A stretch of 64,000 nt of DNA, taken from Dyadobacter soli (GTDB lineage Bacteria > Bacteroidota > Bacteroidia > Cytophagales > Spirosomataceae). Each line of letters begins with the position of its first letter. Position 1 is the first letter of the stretch. Both the position numbers and the translations under genes were made by a program. Below are positions 7,000 through 15,044 of this stretch, one piece after another. Where the stretch lies: assembly GCF_900101885.1 (NCBI RefSeq), contig NZ_FNAN01000022.1, positions 62,001-126,000 of the forward strand, written 5' to 3'. Below the pieces are notes generated by a model, which saw only the letters and a list, made by a program, of their open reading frames with translations, had not been told where the DNA came from and made no database searches.

Positions 7000-8288
7000 G
7001 TTAAAATGGCGTTGATCGCATGCAGGTTACTGTCGACCAGGTTGATGATTTCCGAATGGTACTCGGTAGGCTTGTTATCCCATCCGCGCGCTTGCAGGAT
7101 TTTTAGATTGGAAAGCGAGAGCTCGATCGTTTCGATCGGTTCGTCGCCGATCCGCGCGGACAAGACCAGCGAGTCAGGCCTTTTATAATATTCCGAGGCA
7201 AAAACGCAGTGTTTCAGCCGGTCACCTTCGAGCATGAAATCCTGTACGGTTTCAAGGACTTTTACGGTGATCTGGCCGTTGGTAAAAGCCAGCCCGAAGA
7301 AGGCCCCCTTTTGCTTTTGATATTCGATCTGGGCGATTTCGGTCTTTTCACGCATTTCGGCAATGCGGGCCCGTTCGAAGGCCTCGCGCTTTTTCCTGAC
7401 TAGCGTATCGTGGGATATTTTCAGATCTACCGGGCAAACGTAGTGGCTGCTCAGCAGGTCTTTGTTGAAATGAGCGAGTAGTTCAATGTAGTCTACCCAC
7501 ATCGAGGCGCTGGGAATAGTGTACCCGTTCCGGATGCAGATTTTAATGCTGTTCCAATATTTGTCGACGCTGGATGCGCCGCGGCCGAGATAGTATCGCA
7601 GCATTTTGTGCTGGCCTGATTTCAATAGGGTTTCCATTTTACTATCTATAAGAAGCCTTCGCAGAAACACGAAGGGTGAATGGCCGTGAAAATCTCCTGT
7701 AAATCCGTTACGTTTAATTTCTGGCAGGAAGCTACCTTTTGCGTAGATAGCATTTGGCACGATCTCGCTTCGCAGTATTGCGCCACGCGTTGTGTAGTCG
7801 CGCAGTTCCATGTCGCTGTTCTTGATCCAGAGGTCATAGTAATAGCTCATACCATTGACCATCTTCGAGTAAAGGCAAAAATTCCCTTTTCCATCGATCC
7901 AGTGCTGCATCACCTCGGTGCATGCAACCCGGGCGGCATTGTTTCGTGCGCAGAAACGGGTTAGGTAAAACGTCCGGATAACCTGAAATTCCTTGACTTT
8001 CGAGCAAATCGTGAAGTAGGCCGCTTCCTCATGCTTCCGTTTGCGTGATTGGGAAATTTTCAGCTCACGATCGCATCCCGGACAAGTGCATCCGGCGAGC
8101 ACCGGCATCAGGTTCCCTTTCACCTTCCATTGGTGCCCGCATTCCAGACACCATAGAGAAAGCTTATTGATAAAGCCGCTGCGCTGAAAAACGTGCCCGA
8201 TGCCCCAGTTGATTTGTTTTTCGGTAGCAGGTTTGAGACCCTGCCGCACCAATGCTACCTTTTTATGAAATTTTGTCCGTGGCTTCAT
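6984..8288 (-). CDS. PcfJ-like protein
   Basis: 434 aa. The C-terminal third has the PcfJ-domain signature: EGDRLKHCVF, then a beta hairpin (LVLSARIGDEPIETIELSLS) and LQARGWDNKPTEYH. The N-terminal part (about 40-80) holds a four-cysteine zinc-binding module (CLECGHQW ... CTCPGC). PcfJ proteins are named from an enterococcal conjugative plasmid but are widespread in Bacteroidota phages and islands; their biochemical function is not established. PcfK lies 3 nt upstream, the usual pairing, so the two products probably act together in replication or DNA handling. Confidence 0.85.
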   Translation of the reverse strand: MKPRTKFHKKVALVRQGLKPATEKQINWGIGHVFQRSGFINKLSLWCLECGHQWKVKGNLMPVLAGCTCPGCDRELKISQSRKRKHEEAAYFTICSKVKEFQVIRTFYLTRFCARNNAARVACTEVMQHWIDGKGNFCLYSKMVNGMSYYYDLWIKNSDMELRDYTTRGAILRSEIVPNAIYAKGSFLPEIKRNGFTGDFHGHSPFVFLRRLLIDSKMETLLKSGQHKMLRYYLGRGASSVDKYWNSIKICIRNGYTIPSASMWVDYIELLAHFNKDLLSSHYVCPVDLKISHDTLVRKKREAFERARIAEMREKTEIAQIEYQKQKGAFFGLAFTNGQITVKVLETVQDFMLEGDRLKHCVFASEYYKRPDSLVLSARIGDEPIETIELSLSNLKILQARGWDNKPTEYHSEIINLVDSNLHAINAILTKSQP

Positions 8289-8291
8289 GGA

Positions 8292-8741
8292 TTAAAATAG
8301 AGGTTGTTGTATTGGTGCAGATTTGTCTTTCTTTTGCTCGCCCTTCTTTTGGATACGGGCTTTTTCTTCGGAAATGACCTGGGCGAGTGCATTTTGTTTC
8401 GCCTGGCTGATTTCTTCCTCGGTAAGTTGGACCGAATGGTTCACTACCACTTTGTAATTGATCGGGCTGCCTGGCTTGATATCGTCTTCGTCGTAGTAGT
8501 GGACGGCCATCCCAAAGATTTCGGAATCTTCGAAGCCACAAATACCGCTGGCTTTAACCTGGTTGATGATGTAAGTGACGCAGTCGTCTATGTTCTTGCC
8601 GGGCTTTTTTAGCGTCTCGGCGAAGAGCGGGTCGGCTGCTGCGAGCTGGTTCAGGTGTTGCTTGATGGTATTTTTAAAATGGTCAGATACTTTGGGCTGG
8701 GCATTCGATGGCCTTACCGCGACTGCGTTGCTGTTGTCCAT
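8292..8741 (-). CDS. PcfK-like protein
   Basis: 149 aa from the ATG at 8741 (MDNSNAVAVRPS). The longer frame to 8882 would overlap the upstream gene, so the short start is preferred. Contains the PcfK core: HFKNTIKQHLNQLAAADPLF, DDCVTYIINQVKASGICGF and an acidic YYDEDD segment, followed by a K/E/Q-rich helical tail ending QQPLF. The QQPLF end resembles a short clamp- or partner-binding peptide, which is notable in a phage that encodes its own DnaN clamp; that link is speculative. Paired with PcfJ downstream. Confidence 0.8.
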   Translation of the reverse strand: MDNSNAVAVRPSNAQPKVSDHFKNTIKQHLNQLAAADPLFAETLKKPGKNIDDCVTYIINQVKASGICGFEDSEIFGMAVHYYDEDDIKPGSPINYKVVVNHSVQLTEEEISQAKQNALAQVISEEKARIQKKGEQKKDKSAPIQQPLF

Positions 8742-8771
8742 TGCTAAATTTTGTTGATTGGTTTGAAAGTG

Positions 8772-8792
8772 GCCAGCACCGTCAGTGCTGGC
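8772..8792 (-). promoter_or_regulatory. Leader hairpin upstream of PcfK
   Basis: A perfect 8-bp stem, GCCAGCAC / GTGCTGGC, with a 5-nt loop sits 31 nt upstream of the PcfK ATG. Nearly the same sequence, followed by the same CCACTT(T)CAA, precedes the gene at 9104-9460, so it is a duplicated leader element. Confidence 0.45.
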
Positions 8793-8820
8793 GTGGGAGT
8801 ACTGGAAGTTTTCGTGCCGG

Positions 8821-9090
8821 TCAGCCGTGCCGTTTTGTTTCGAATTCAGCAGGGACATCTTCGAAGAATCCGATGATGCCAATTGCGCCGGCGAACGGAA
8901 TCAACAAGAGTAAAAACAACCAGGTTAGCGGGTTCCACTTGTTTGTTTTTTGGCATGTGAAGTAGCCATTAAATGGCCGTGGCTCCATCCAGACAAGCTG
9001 TATTTTAAGAAATACCAGTATTCGGAACCCGAGGGATGCACTGGCAAGGAACTTTCTTTTTTGCTCGATGGCGTCTGCGTTCGTTTTCAT
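8821..9090 (-). CDS. Small membrane protein (89 aa)
   Basis: 89 aa. A strong hydrophobic segment at about 54-74 (PLTWLFLLLLIPFAGAIGII) and a weaker one at 19-33. Short basic N-terminus and charged C-terminal tail. Position between PcfK and a 118-aa gene in the early operon; no family recognised. A phage-encoded inner-membrane protein of unknown role. Confidence 0.6.
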   Translation of the reverse strand: MKTNADAIEQKRKFLASASLGFRILVFLKIQLVWMEPRPFNGYFTCQKTNKWNPLTWLFLLLLIPFAGAIGIIGFFEDVPAEFETKRHG

Positions 9091-9103
9091 TATGAGGTGG
9101 TGA

Positions 9104-9460
9104 TTAGTTAAGATGTCCGGAGATGCTTTCCTGAAAGAAGTCCCATATCGGGGCTAGGTGCTTGTGAATGTATTCCTCTTGATCTTCGGAATCCTCGAAA
9201 ACGGAGGCAATTGTACCAGCGTCGTTCGAAGCCAGAAAGCGGTAAAGCCCGCCCGAAACACCGTCAAAGTATCGCTGGAATATCTTTTTTGCCGTCATGA
9301 CGATTAGTCGGCCGGTCCGATCGGTGATCGGCTCGACGTAAATGTTCACCTGACGGCCGTTCCATGATTTGAATTTGAAAAGCTTGACCTGTTTTACATT
9401 CAATTCGTATTGTGGGTTGGGTAGTTCTGGAAATAATGTTGGCTCGGTACGCTTGCTCAT
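9104..9460 (-). CDS. Unknown phage protein (118 aa)
   Basis: 118 aa from the ATG at 9460 (MSKRTEPTLFPELP). An in-frame GTG at 9487 would add nine residues but lies inside the leader hairpin, so the ATG is preferred. N-terminal beta segments (VKLFKFKSWNGRQVNIYVEP), then an acidic helical C-terminal half. No motif recognised. Member of the leftward early operon. Confidence 0.6.
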   Translation of the reverse strand: MSKRTEPTLFPELPNPQYELNVKQVKLFKFKSWNGRQVNIYVEPITDRTGRLIVMTAKKIFQRYFDGVSGGLYRFLASNDAGTIASVFEDSEDQEEYIHKHLAPIWDFFQESISGHLN

Positions 9461-9479
9461 GTTTGTGGTAGTTGAAGTG

Positions 9480-9500
9480 GCCAGCACCGACAGCGCTGCC
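9480..9500 (-). promoter_or_regulatory. Second copy of the leader hairpin
   Basis: GCCAGCAC-CGACA-GCGCTGCC is an imperfect copy of the hairpin at 8772-8792, with the same GGCCACTT flank, 20 nt upstream of the ATG at 9460. Confidence 0.4.
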
Positions 9501-9519
9501 GTTGTGATATCGGGAATTA

Positions 9520-10020
9520 CTATGCTATTTCTTCTAACTTCTTGGCGAGCTCATCGTACTCGCTTCCCAAGATTTCGATCATGTCAGGTGTTGGTTCGAT
9601 GCTTGATCCCATATTGCCTACGGTTGCAACAACAAGTACATACTCCCCACGCTCCATTATCCCTGGCTGACTAAAAATGCCTTTGTATCCGATCAGCGCG
9701 CTCAATGTGCGTCGCTCGATTTTGGGTAATGCATAAATGGCATTGAGGGTCTGCTTGTTTTCTTTTCCCGATTTCGGAAAATAGTACCCGTGAAAATGTT
9801 TGCTGGCTTTCCTCCAACCTTCCGGTTGTTGGTAGAATTCAAAACCTGTGATACCTCCTGCCACGTAGTGATCAGAATGAATCATCTGACCGGTTGAGCC
9901 GATCTCGATGGCCAAATTCTCGGCGGCCTTGTTGGCAGCTCTAATCTGCACTATCATGTCAGCCACTTTTTGAAATGTTTCTGTGCCTTTTTGAATCTTG
10001 TAAAATCTTGTTGTACTCAT
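9520..10020 (-). CDS. Unknown phage protein (166 aa)
   Basis: 166 aa, soluble. N-terminal helix (KVADMIVQIRAANKAAENLA), then a region with glycines and aromatics (HYVAGGITGFEFYQQPEGW), a basic central stretch (KIERRTLSALIGYKGIF) and a C-terminal acidic helix. No family recognised. It follows the adenine methylase gene by 48 nt in the same direction. Confidence 0.65.
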   Translation of the reverse strand: MSTTRFYKIQKGTETFQKVADMIVQIRAANKAAENLAIEIGSTGQMIHSDHYVAGGITGFEFYQQPEGWRKASKHFHGYYFPKSGKENKQTLNAIYALPKIERRTLSALIGYKGIFSQPGIMERGEYVLVVATVGNMGSSIEPTPDMIEILGSEYDELAKKLEEIA

Positions 10021-10067
10021 TGTTTTGATCGATTTTGAGTTTGAGAGATATTTCGTCGACCACCGCT

Positions 10068-10769
10068 TTAAATGGCGGTAGGATCCAGTGAGGTTGTCAG
10101 GCGCTGGATCATCGCCTTTTGTTCAAGTGGTGCCAGTTCAGAGAATTTATTCTGCCAGCGGTTGAGCTTGCGGGTGATGCGTTCCCGCTCACGGTAGTCG
10201 CTTCCCAGGTAGCGGTAATCGTGCAGCTCGTCTGGCTCTGGATAGTTCATGATTAGCACCTCAGTCGCTCTGCCTCGCCGTGTCTGGCTGTCAAATTCGA
10301 TTGATCGCCAATCTTTAAGCCGGTGGGCATACATCTGGTTGGGATATGTGCTGATGGCAATCTTGGCACGTTGGTAGCTTCTGATCAGTTTGAGCAGCAG
10401 CACGTGGTTGTCATGGGTCAGCTCGTGGCGGTAAACGGTGTCCGATTTTCTGGAATCCCGAGGGTAGGGTGGGTCCAGGTAAAGAAAGACGTCCGGTTGA
10501 TCGAGGGTGCTCCGGAAGATGTCGAGCACTTCCAGCATCGAACCTTCGTATATCATCTCTCGGTTAATGCCAATTTCAACAAGCCTTGCGATCGTCTCTT
10601 TGTCAACTTCTACCAGTAGGCTTTCTTTGGCTGGCAACTTTCTTCGGAAAATTCCTGCCATTCCTGCAAACCCTTCCACATAAGTCGTGTGAGGCGGTAT
10701 CTGGTTAATGATCGTCTGGTAAGTGCCTGAGCCGGATTTGCCGCCAAAGTATGATATGCCTGTTATCAT
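10068..10769 (-). CDS. D12-class adenine-N6 DNA methyltransferase
   Basis: 233 aa. Motif I for S-adenosylmethionine binding is ISYFGGKSGSGTYQ near the N-terminus; the catalytic motif IV is DPPYPRDSR at about 128-136. Both are diagnostic of Dam-like (alpha group) adenine methylases. No restriction enzyme is adjacent, so it is an orphan, probably protecting phage DNA or timing replication and packaging. Its ATG overlaps the stop of the upstream 48-aa membrane protein by ATGA, so expression is probably coupled. Confidence 0.9.
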   Translation of the reverse strand: MITGISYFGGKSGSGTYQTIINQIPPHTTYVEGFAGMAGIFRRKLPAKESLLVEVDKETIARLVEIGINREMIYEGSMLEVLDIFRSTLDQPDVFLYLDPPYPRDSRKSDTVYRHELTHDNHVLLLKLIRSYQRAKIAISTYPNQMYAHRLKDWRSIEFDSQTRRGRATEVLIMNYPEPDELHDYRYLGSDYRERERITRKLNRWQNKFSELAPLEQKAMIQRLTTSLDPTAI

Positions 10770-10912
10770 GGGAAAAACACGGAACCAATGAAGAGTGAGA
10801 ACAATAGCATCAGATAGTAAACCATCGCAACAATAATGGGGATAGTCAGAACCGCTGCCAGCAGCAGGATAACGGCCAGGTATCCTCGTGTGACTTTAAT
10901 GATCAGTTCCAT
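10766..10912 (-). CDS. Small membrane protein (48 aa)
   Basis: 48 aa. After a short MELIIKVTRGY start, residues 12-46 are almost continuously hydrophobic (AVILLLAAVLTIPIIVAMVY then LMLLFSLFIG), long enough for one or two membrane passes. It overlaps the gene upstream by 17 nt and the methylase downstream by ATGA. Such overlaps at both ends support real translation. Function unknown. Confidence 0.55.
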   Translation of the reverse strand: MELIIKVTRGYLAVILLLAAVLTIPIIVAMVYYLMLLFSLFIGSVFFP

Positions 10913-11333
10913 TTTTGTGCAGGTTTTCGTCGTTCAGGTGGTCGAAATAGAGGTGCAAATCTTTCAGTGCTTCTGTTAGTATCGTGACAGAACGAAGGTT
11001 CCATTTGTAATCAGACTCGCGGTAGCTTGCCTGGAATCGTTGCCGCATAATGGGTAAGCCAATATGGCTATCTTGCCCGATGTAGAAGGTTTTAACCCCG
11101 TCAGCACCGATGATCTGCATTTCGAAATATCTCAGGCTGTTGATGCCTGCGACGTATACTGCTTTCGAAGTAAGATTTTTCTCATAGGCCAGAATCATGC
11201 ATGCCTTGATTTGGCTTTGGTAGTATTCGAAAATATCGTCCATTCGATCCTGCCAAAGAGATTGGTTAATGTCGGCGAAGCATTCAAGTTCTGCGATTGC
11301 GGTCCGAATAGATGTAATTGTATGCTTTCTCAT
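10896..11333 (-). CDS. Unknown phage protein (145 aa)
   Basis: 145 aa, mostly helical, no membrane segment (ELECFADINQSLWQDRMDDI; C-terminal DLHLYFDHLNDENLHKNG). Its ATG is coupled by ATGA to the stop of the preceding 114-aa gene. No family recognised. Confidence 0.6.
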   Translation of the reverse strand: MRKHTITSIRTAIAELECFADINQSLWQDRMDDIFEYYQSQIKACMILAYEKNLTSKAVYVAGINSLRYFEMQIIGADGVKTFYIGQDSHIGLPIMRQRFQASYRESDYKWNLRSVTILTEALKDLHLYFDHLNDENLHKNGTDH

Positions 11334-11674
11334 ATCAATGTTTTGGGGAATTGGGGTACCCTATCCAGGGAATTGAGTTCGTAGTCGATTTTGCCAAGCA
11401 CGGACTGGATTGCTTCTCCTCCGTTTTCCTGCTGCCAGCGGTACCAAAGGATGCGCGCTACGCTGAGCGGGACCGAGTAGATGCAGTTCTTGGTGCCAGC
11501 AACCCGGAACACCTTGGATCGGACCGCGGAGTCGAATTTTTGAAAATGCTCGGCGAGGACGATTACCTCGTTTTTCGCTTCCGGATTCATGGACGTTTCC
11601 AGCATGCGCTGCAAGTACCGCCGCATGGCTTCTGCCTCGTAATGCGCCAGCTTCAATTTGACAGGGAATAACAT
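11330..11674 (-). CDS. Unknown phage protein (114 aa)
   Basis: 114 aa from the ATG at 11674 (MLFPVKLKLAHYEAEAMRRY). The open frame extends to 11785, but that part overlaps the 77-aa gene and looks non-coding. Helical and basic. Overlaps the 77-aa gene by 22 nt and the 145-aa gene by ATGA, typical of this compact operon. Function unknown. Confidence 0.6.
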   Translation of the reverse strand: MLFPVKLKLAHYEAEAMRRYLQRMLETSMNPEAKNEVIVLAEHFQKFDSAVRSKVFRVAGTKNCIYSVPLSVARILWYRWQQENGGEAIQSVLGKIDYELNSLDRVPQFPKTLI

Positions 11675-11886
11675 TCGTTTGAAGGGATTAAATTTTGAAG
11701 TGAAAAAACTCCGATCGGCGTGATGCTGACCACCAGTCGGGGAACGCCTCTCTGTCTTTTCTTTTCGGTCATGGCCATTTTGCACAGGTGGTTGAGTCTT
11801 TTTTTTGTGTACACCTGTTCGTCAATGGTCAGGAATGTAGATTTTGCAGAGAAGTGCCATTTGGGAAGGCTTTGTTTTTTGCTCAT
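11653..11886 (-). CDS. Small basic phage protein (77 aa)
   Basis: 77 aa, strongly basic (MSKKQSLPKWHFSAKSTFLT; KMAMTEKKRQRGVPRLVVS), consistent with nucleic-acid binding but with no recognised motif. Starts 71 nt after the clamp gene, beyond a hairpin at 11920-11955. Confidence 0.5.
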   Translation of the reverse strand: MSKKQSLPKWHFSAKSTFLTIDEQVYTKKRLNHLCKMAMTEKKRQRGVPRLVVSITPIGVFSLQNLIPSNECYSLSN

Positions 11887-11919
11887 CTTTGTGTCGCTTA
11901 TTTTGATTTTTTGGGAATG

Positions 11920-11955
11920 CCGGTCGCAGGGTCCAAGCTGCGACCGGTTTTTTTT
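11920..11955 (+). terminator. Rho-independent terminator-like hairpin (rightward)
   Basis: Ten-bp perfect stem CCGGTCGCAG / CTGCGACCGG, 8-nt loop and a run of eight T on the plus strand. The T-run serves rightward transcription, although the adjacent genes run leftward; it may block antisense transcription into the clamp gene. Confidence 0.6.
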
Positions 11956-11956
11956 A

Positions 11957-13099
11957 TTATGCCGTCGGAAGCATGACCGGCATTGACATGATCAGTAACT
12001 CTTTTGCAAGGGTGTTATCGGGGAAAATGCAGAAACCTCGGTTAGGCGCGGTCATTTCAAGGCGGGCGGTGTTGCTGCCCAATCGTTGCAGGATGTTGCT
12101 GATCGTTTTTCCTTGCAGGCCAATTTCAAATTCGAAGTCACCATCGAACGGAATTTCCTGGGTGGAGTCGCTTCCGAAGTCTTGATCTTGTGTCGCGATG
12201 GTGAGTTTTCCGGCAGAGAAGATGTTTCTCGTTTGGAAGGTTGTCAGGTTGGTGAAAATCAGCGATCGCTTAATGGCCGTTGACCATTCGGTAATATCGA
12301 TCGACCCTTTTAAATTGTTGCTTTTTGGGATTGCACGTTCGTAGTCGACAAATTTTTCCGAAACAAGGATGCTGGTGATGACCTGGGTATCATTGCTGAT
12401 TCGGGCATAGCTATCCGAAATTTCCAATGAAACCGCGTCCTGAGAGTCTGAAATCTGGTCAATAACCAATCGGGCAAACTCCGAGGGAATGGTGAAAGGC
12501 TTCGAGTCGAATAGTTGGCCGGTCCGGTAAATAGTGATGTTCGATCCGTCGCAGCTGACAATTTCGCCCGCTTCTGTATTGAAATGAACACCCAACTGCG
12601 ATGGCCGCAGCGTGTCGTTGGAAACTGTTGACAGGCAAACTGTCAATGCTTCCTTTAACTGCTTTACAGGTAATTCAAGGCTTTCCCCTGATGTGAGTGG
12701 CGGCATAGGGAAGTCCTTTGCCGCATCACTTGCCATTTTGAATTTCTTGCCATCTACCTCGATCTGTACCGCGCAGGTGCCAGCGTTTTGGGTATGAACG
12801 ATCGTTACTGGTACGTCCGGAAGGGTTTTCAGCAGATCGACAGTTTTTTTGTGCGGCAAAAGGAATGAGCCAGTATCACCGATGATGTTGTACTCAGTAG
12901 AGCAGGTGATGGACTGGTGTAAGTTATTGCCACTAAACTGAACTTTGCCGGTTAAAATCTCCACTTTGACATTCTCGAGAGCAGGAACGATCGGATTGGA
13001 GGCAACCACTTTTCCCACCAGGTTCAGCGCTTTTAGCAAATCCTTCGAGCCCATTGTCAGAGCCAGTACTTCATTAAGCTTTGTTACAGATGTTTTCAT
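11957..13099 (-). CDS. dnaN: Phage-encoded DNA polymerase III beta sliding clamp
   Basis: 380 aa, about the length of bacterial DnaN. Beta clamps encircle DNA as dimers and tether polymerase. The three repeated clamp domains are visible: N-terminal (LLKALNLVGKVVASNPIVPA, GSFLLPHKKTVDLLKTLPD), central (DFPMPPLTSGESLELPVKQL, LGVHFNTEAGEIVSCDGSNI) and C-terminal (EFEIGLQGKTISNILQRLG). The C-terminus is PVMLPTA instead of the usual MPMR(L/V), so the last residues near the binding pocket differ. It lies in the phage early operon, ATGA-coupled to the 122-aa gene; a host dnaN is expected elsewhere. No phage polymerase is seen, so it may retarget the host replisome. Confidence 0.85.
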   Translation of the reverse strand: MKTSVTKLNEVLALTMGSKDLLKALNLVGKVVASNPIVPALENVKVEILTGKVQFSGNNLHQSITCSTEYNIIGDTGSFLLPHKKTVDLLKTLPDVPVTIVHTQNAGTCAVQIEVDGKKFKMASDAAKDFPMPPLTSGESLELPVKQLKEALTVCLSTVSNDTLRPSQLGVHFNTEAGEIVSCDGSNITIYRTGQLFDSKPFTIPSEFARLVIDQISDSQDAVSLEISDSYARISNDTQVITSILVSEKFVDYERAIPKSNNLKGSIDITEWSTAIKRSLIFTNLTTFQTRNIFSAGKLTIATQDQDFGSDSTQEIPFDGDFEFEIGLQGKTISNILQRLGSNTARLEMTAPNRGFCIFPDNTLAKELLIMSMPVMLPTA

Positions 13100-13464
13100 A
13101 ATGGTAATGCGTATTGCTTTTCAAATTGTTTTGTCCACTTGTTCATCATTTTGGTCGAGACTTTTGTCAAGTCCTGGGCGACGGGCCCGACCACTTCCAG
13201 CTCTTTGATGTGGAGCTGGACTCCACCACGTTTTCCGAACTCGATGACGGCCGTCAGCCTTATCGCGGTGCCCTTGGTGAGTGTGCCATATTTAAATCTC
13301 AGGTTTCGGTAGTAGCACTGTACAGTTTTGGGCGGTTTTTCGAGCAGCGGGAGTAGTTCGGAATGGCACGGTATGGTGAAGACAATCATGCGCTCTTCGT
13401 CTTTCACGCGCCATTTTCCGGGGTAGGCTATGGTGGTTTCAAGGGTGATTGTTGCATTTTCCAT
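13096..13464 (-). CDS. Unknown phage replication-region protein (122 aa)
   Basis: 122 aa, beta-rich first two-thirds (VQCYYRNLRFKYGTLTKGTA), helical basic end. The pattern could be a small OB-like barrel but no motif confirms it. Placed between the SSB-like gene and the clamp gene, overlapping the latter by ATGA, so a role with the clamp or single-stranded DNA is a reasonable inference. Confidence 0.6.
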   Translation of the reverse strand: MENATITLETTIAYPGKWRVKDEERMIVFTIPCHSELLPLLEKPPKTVQCYYRNLRFKYGTLTKGTAIRLTAVIEFGKRGGVQLHIKELEVVGPVAQDLTKVSTKMMNKWTKQFEKQYALPL

Positions 13465-13485
13465 TGCACGTGTAGCGTTAGGTGA

Positions 13486-14196
13486 TTAGAATGGTAGATC
13501 GTCGTCATCGCTGGATGAAGCGAGGCTGGATGGTATCGCGGCAGCGGCGGGGGCATATTGTGCGCGTGGAGCGACGGGGCGAGGCGCAGGACTTGCCGAT
13601 TTGCTGTTGAAATAGGCTTTTATAATCCCGTAGGCTGTATCTGCCTTGATAGAGTCGTTAGGCTGGATTGTGCCTCCGAAAGTGAAGACTGGGATAGTGT
13701 AGTCTTTGTTCTCGCGGTTCTGTTTGGTTTCGAACGATGCGACCTGAATCCATTCGTCCTGCCAGCGGTTGCCGTACTTTTCGATCTCGCCGAAATTGAA
13801 CATTTGACCGCCAGTTAATTTGATATTGGCGATCGCTCCCTTCGGCGTCATCGCGTAGATGGATCTGGTGAAGCGCCCACCGACAGCAACCAGGTCGTCC
13901 TTAATGTCCGAGTAAAGACCGGTGGCGATGGTACTTCCGTCCCGATATGCGACCCGGAAGTGTTCCATCCTGGTATCGGAAATTTCATTGGAATAGATCT
14001 GCTTGCGGGCGTTACTATCCCATCCTGTGATCGTGTTCATGAATTTTAAAGCGAGGAACCGGAAAGGTAGGTCGAATGGAATCCGCCCCTGCTCTTCGGT
14101 AGAGTAGTAGCAGAAGGAGCTTTTTTCGCTGTTCCATTCGAGATAAAACTGACTTGGGTTAGGCATGCGCCCGATTGATTCGTCGTGTCTTGACAT
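13486..14196 (-). CDS. SSB-like protein with canonical acidic tail
   Basis: 236 aa. The last residues are DDDDLPF, the conserved C-terminal tip through which bacterial SSB recruits partners, preceded by a P/A/S-rich flexible linker (PRPVAPRAQYAPAAAAIPSS). The N-terminal about 180 residues do not look like the usual SSB OB-fold in sequence, so the DNA-binding part may be a divergent or unrelated fold. It sits beside the clamp gene in the early operon. The tail strongly suggests a single-stranded-DNA-binding, partner-recruiting protein of phage origin. Confidence 0.7.
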   Translation of the reverse strand: MSRHDESIGRMPNPSQFYLEWNSEKSSFCYYSTEEQGRIPFDLPFRFLALKFMNTITGWDSNARKQIYSNEISDTRMEHFRVAYRDGSTIATGLYSDIKDDLVAVGGRFTRSIYAMTPKGAIANIKLTGGQMFNFGEIEKYGNRWQDEWIQVASFETKQNRENKDYTIPVFTFGGTIQPNDSIKADTAYGIIKAYFNSKSASPAPRPVAPRAQYAPAAAAIPSSLASSSDDDDLPF

Positions 14197-14217
14197 GATT
14201 GATTTGGTTTGAATTGG

Positions 14218-14922
14218 TTATTCTCTGTTAAACTTTGGCATCATTGAGCCGATGGCTTGCGGAGTTCCGCCGCGGACCGGCAGGTGTTCTGGCTCGATTA
14301 CGGTCTGGACGCGTCCAAACATGGTGTGTAGGTGGTTTTCCGAGTGGTACATCAGGTTGTCGTACACATCAACTTTTAAGAGTTTTCCAATGGCTAGGTT
14401 CCTTACAATGAAGTCATTTCGATGGATGTACTTATATCCGTAGAATTCTCGAAAGACCTTTGTCTTTCCAGGGCTATTTCCTGCCTGCCTCGGGTGTGAT
14501 CTGTCCACAGAGCAGAAACTGAAATCGTTGAAGCCGCATGTGTGTACGTAATTTTCGAGTAAGCCCCAGCCATATTTTGCCTCGATGACAGGGATCATAG
14601 GCGGTAGCTCGTCCCAATTGGGCATATAAAGCACCAGGTCGTCATCTTTGTTGTGAGGCCGGAGCCACTTTATGAACTCATACAGTTCAGGATGTTTCCA
14701 GCATAAGGCGACAAGAGTCTTCCACTGTGCCCGTAGGTCTTTATCCAGACCCTCTGGAAACATCTCTCGCTCGATGGGGTAATCGAAGCTGTACCATGTT
14801 TCGCTCTTTTTCTGGTACCCGTTTGGTTCTGGCAGCCATGTTAATTTAAACTTGAAAAGGCTACGGTTCGGGTCAGGGGATACTGCACGGCCTTTGGTTT
14901 TTAAGGGTTGATTTGGAGGCAT
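14218..14922 (-). CDS. Unknown phage early protein (234 aa)
   Basis: 234 aa, rich in W, Y, H and P; no membrane segment. Features such as KHPELYEFIKWLRPHNKDDD and YGWGLLENYVHTCGFNDF give no known family. First large gene of the leftward replication block, starting just downstream of the repeat region at 14974-15044, so it is probably an early replication factor. Confidence 0.65.
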   Translation of the reverse strand: MPPNQPLKTKGRAVSPDPNRSLFKFKLTWLPEPNGYQKKSETWYSFDYPIEREMFPEGLDKDLRAQWKTLVALCWKHPELYEFIKWLRPHNKDDDLVLYMPNWDELPPMIPVIEAKYGWGLLENYVHTCGFNDFSFCSVDRSHPRQAGNSPGKTKVFREFYGYKYIHRNDFIVRNLAIGKLLKVDVYDNLMYHSENHLHTMFGRVQTVIEPEHLPVRGGTPQAIGSMMPKFNRE

Positions 14923-14973
14923 TTTTCGCGTTTTGAAAAAATGTTTTAATCGTATAGTAACTGATGAGAAACT

Positions 14974-15044
14974 TTCAATAGCTCAATAGTTCTATCGTTC
15001 AATTGAAAATCGATCGAAACTTCAATTGAAATTTCTATTGAAAC
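14974..15044. promoter_or_regulatory. Array of TTCAATTGAA-type sites before the early replication block
   Basis: TTCAATTGAA occurs exactly at 14998-15007 and 15021-15030 (23 bp apart), with related TTCAATA at 14974 and CTATTGAAA near 15035. The ATTCAA/TTGAAT half-sites also form the arms of the large palindrome at 15859-15900, so both could bind the same repressor. Caveat: on the minus strand this stretch is an open frame (stop at 14946-14948) that would read V-S-I-E repeats, but it has no normal start codon. Confidence 0.4.

Noticed and set aside
6984..8741. PcfJ/PcfK as evidence for a conjugative element
   Set aside because: These families are common in Bacteroidota phages; no relaxase, coupling protein or Tra gene is present, and portal plus repressor genes point to a phage.
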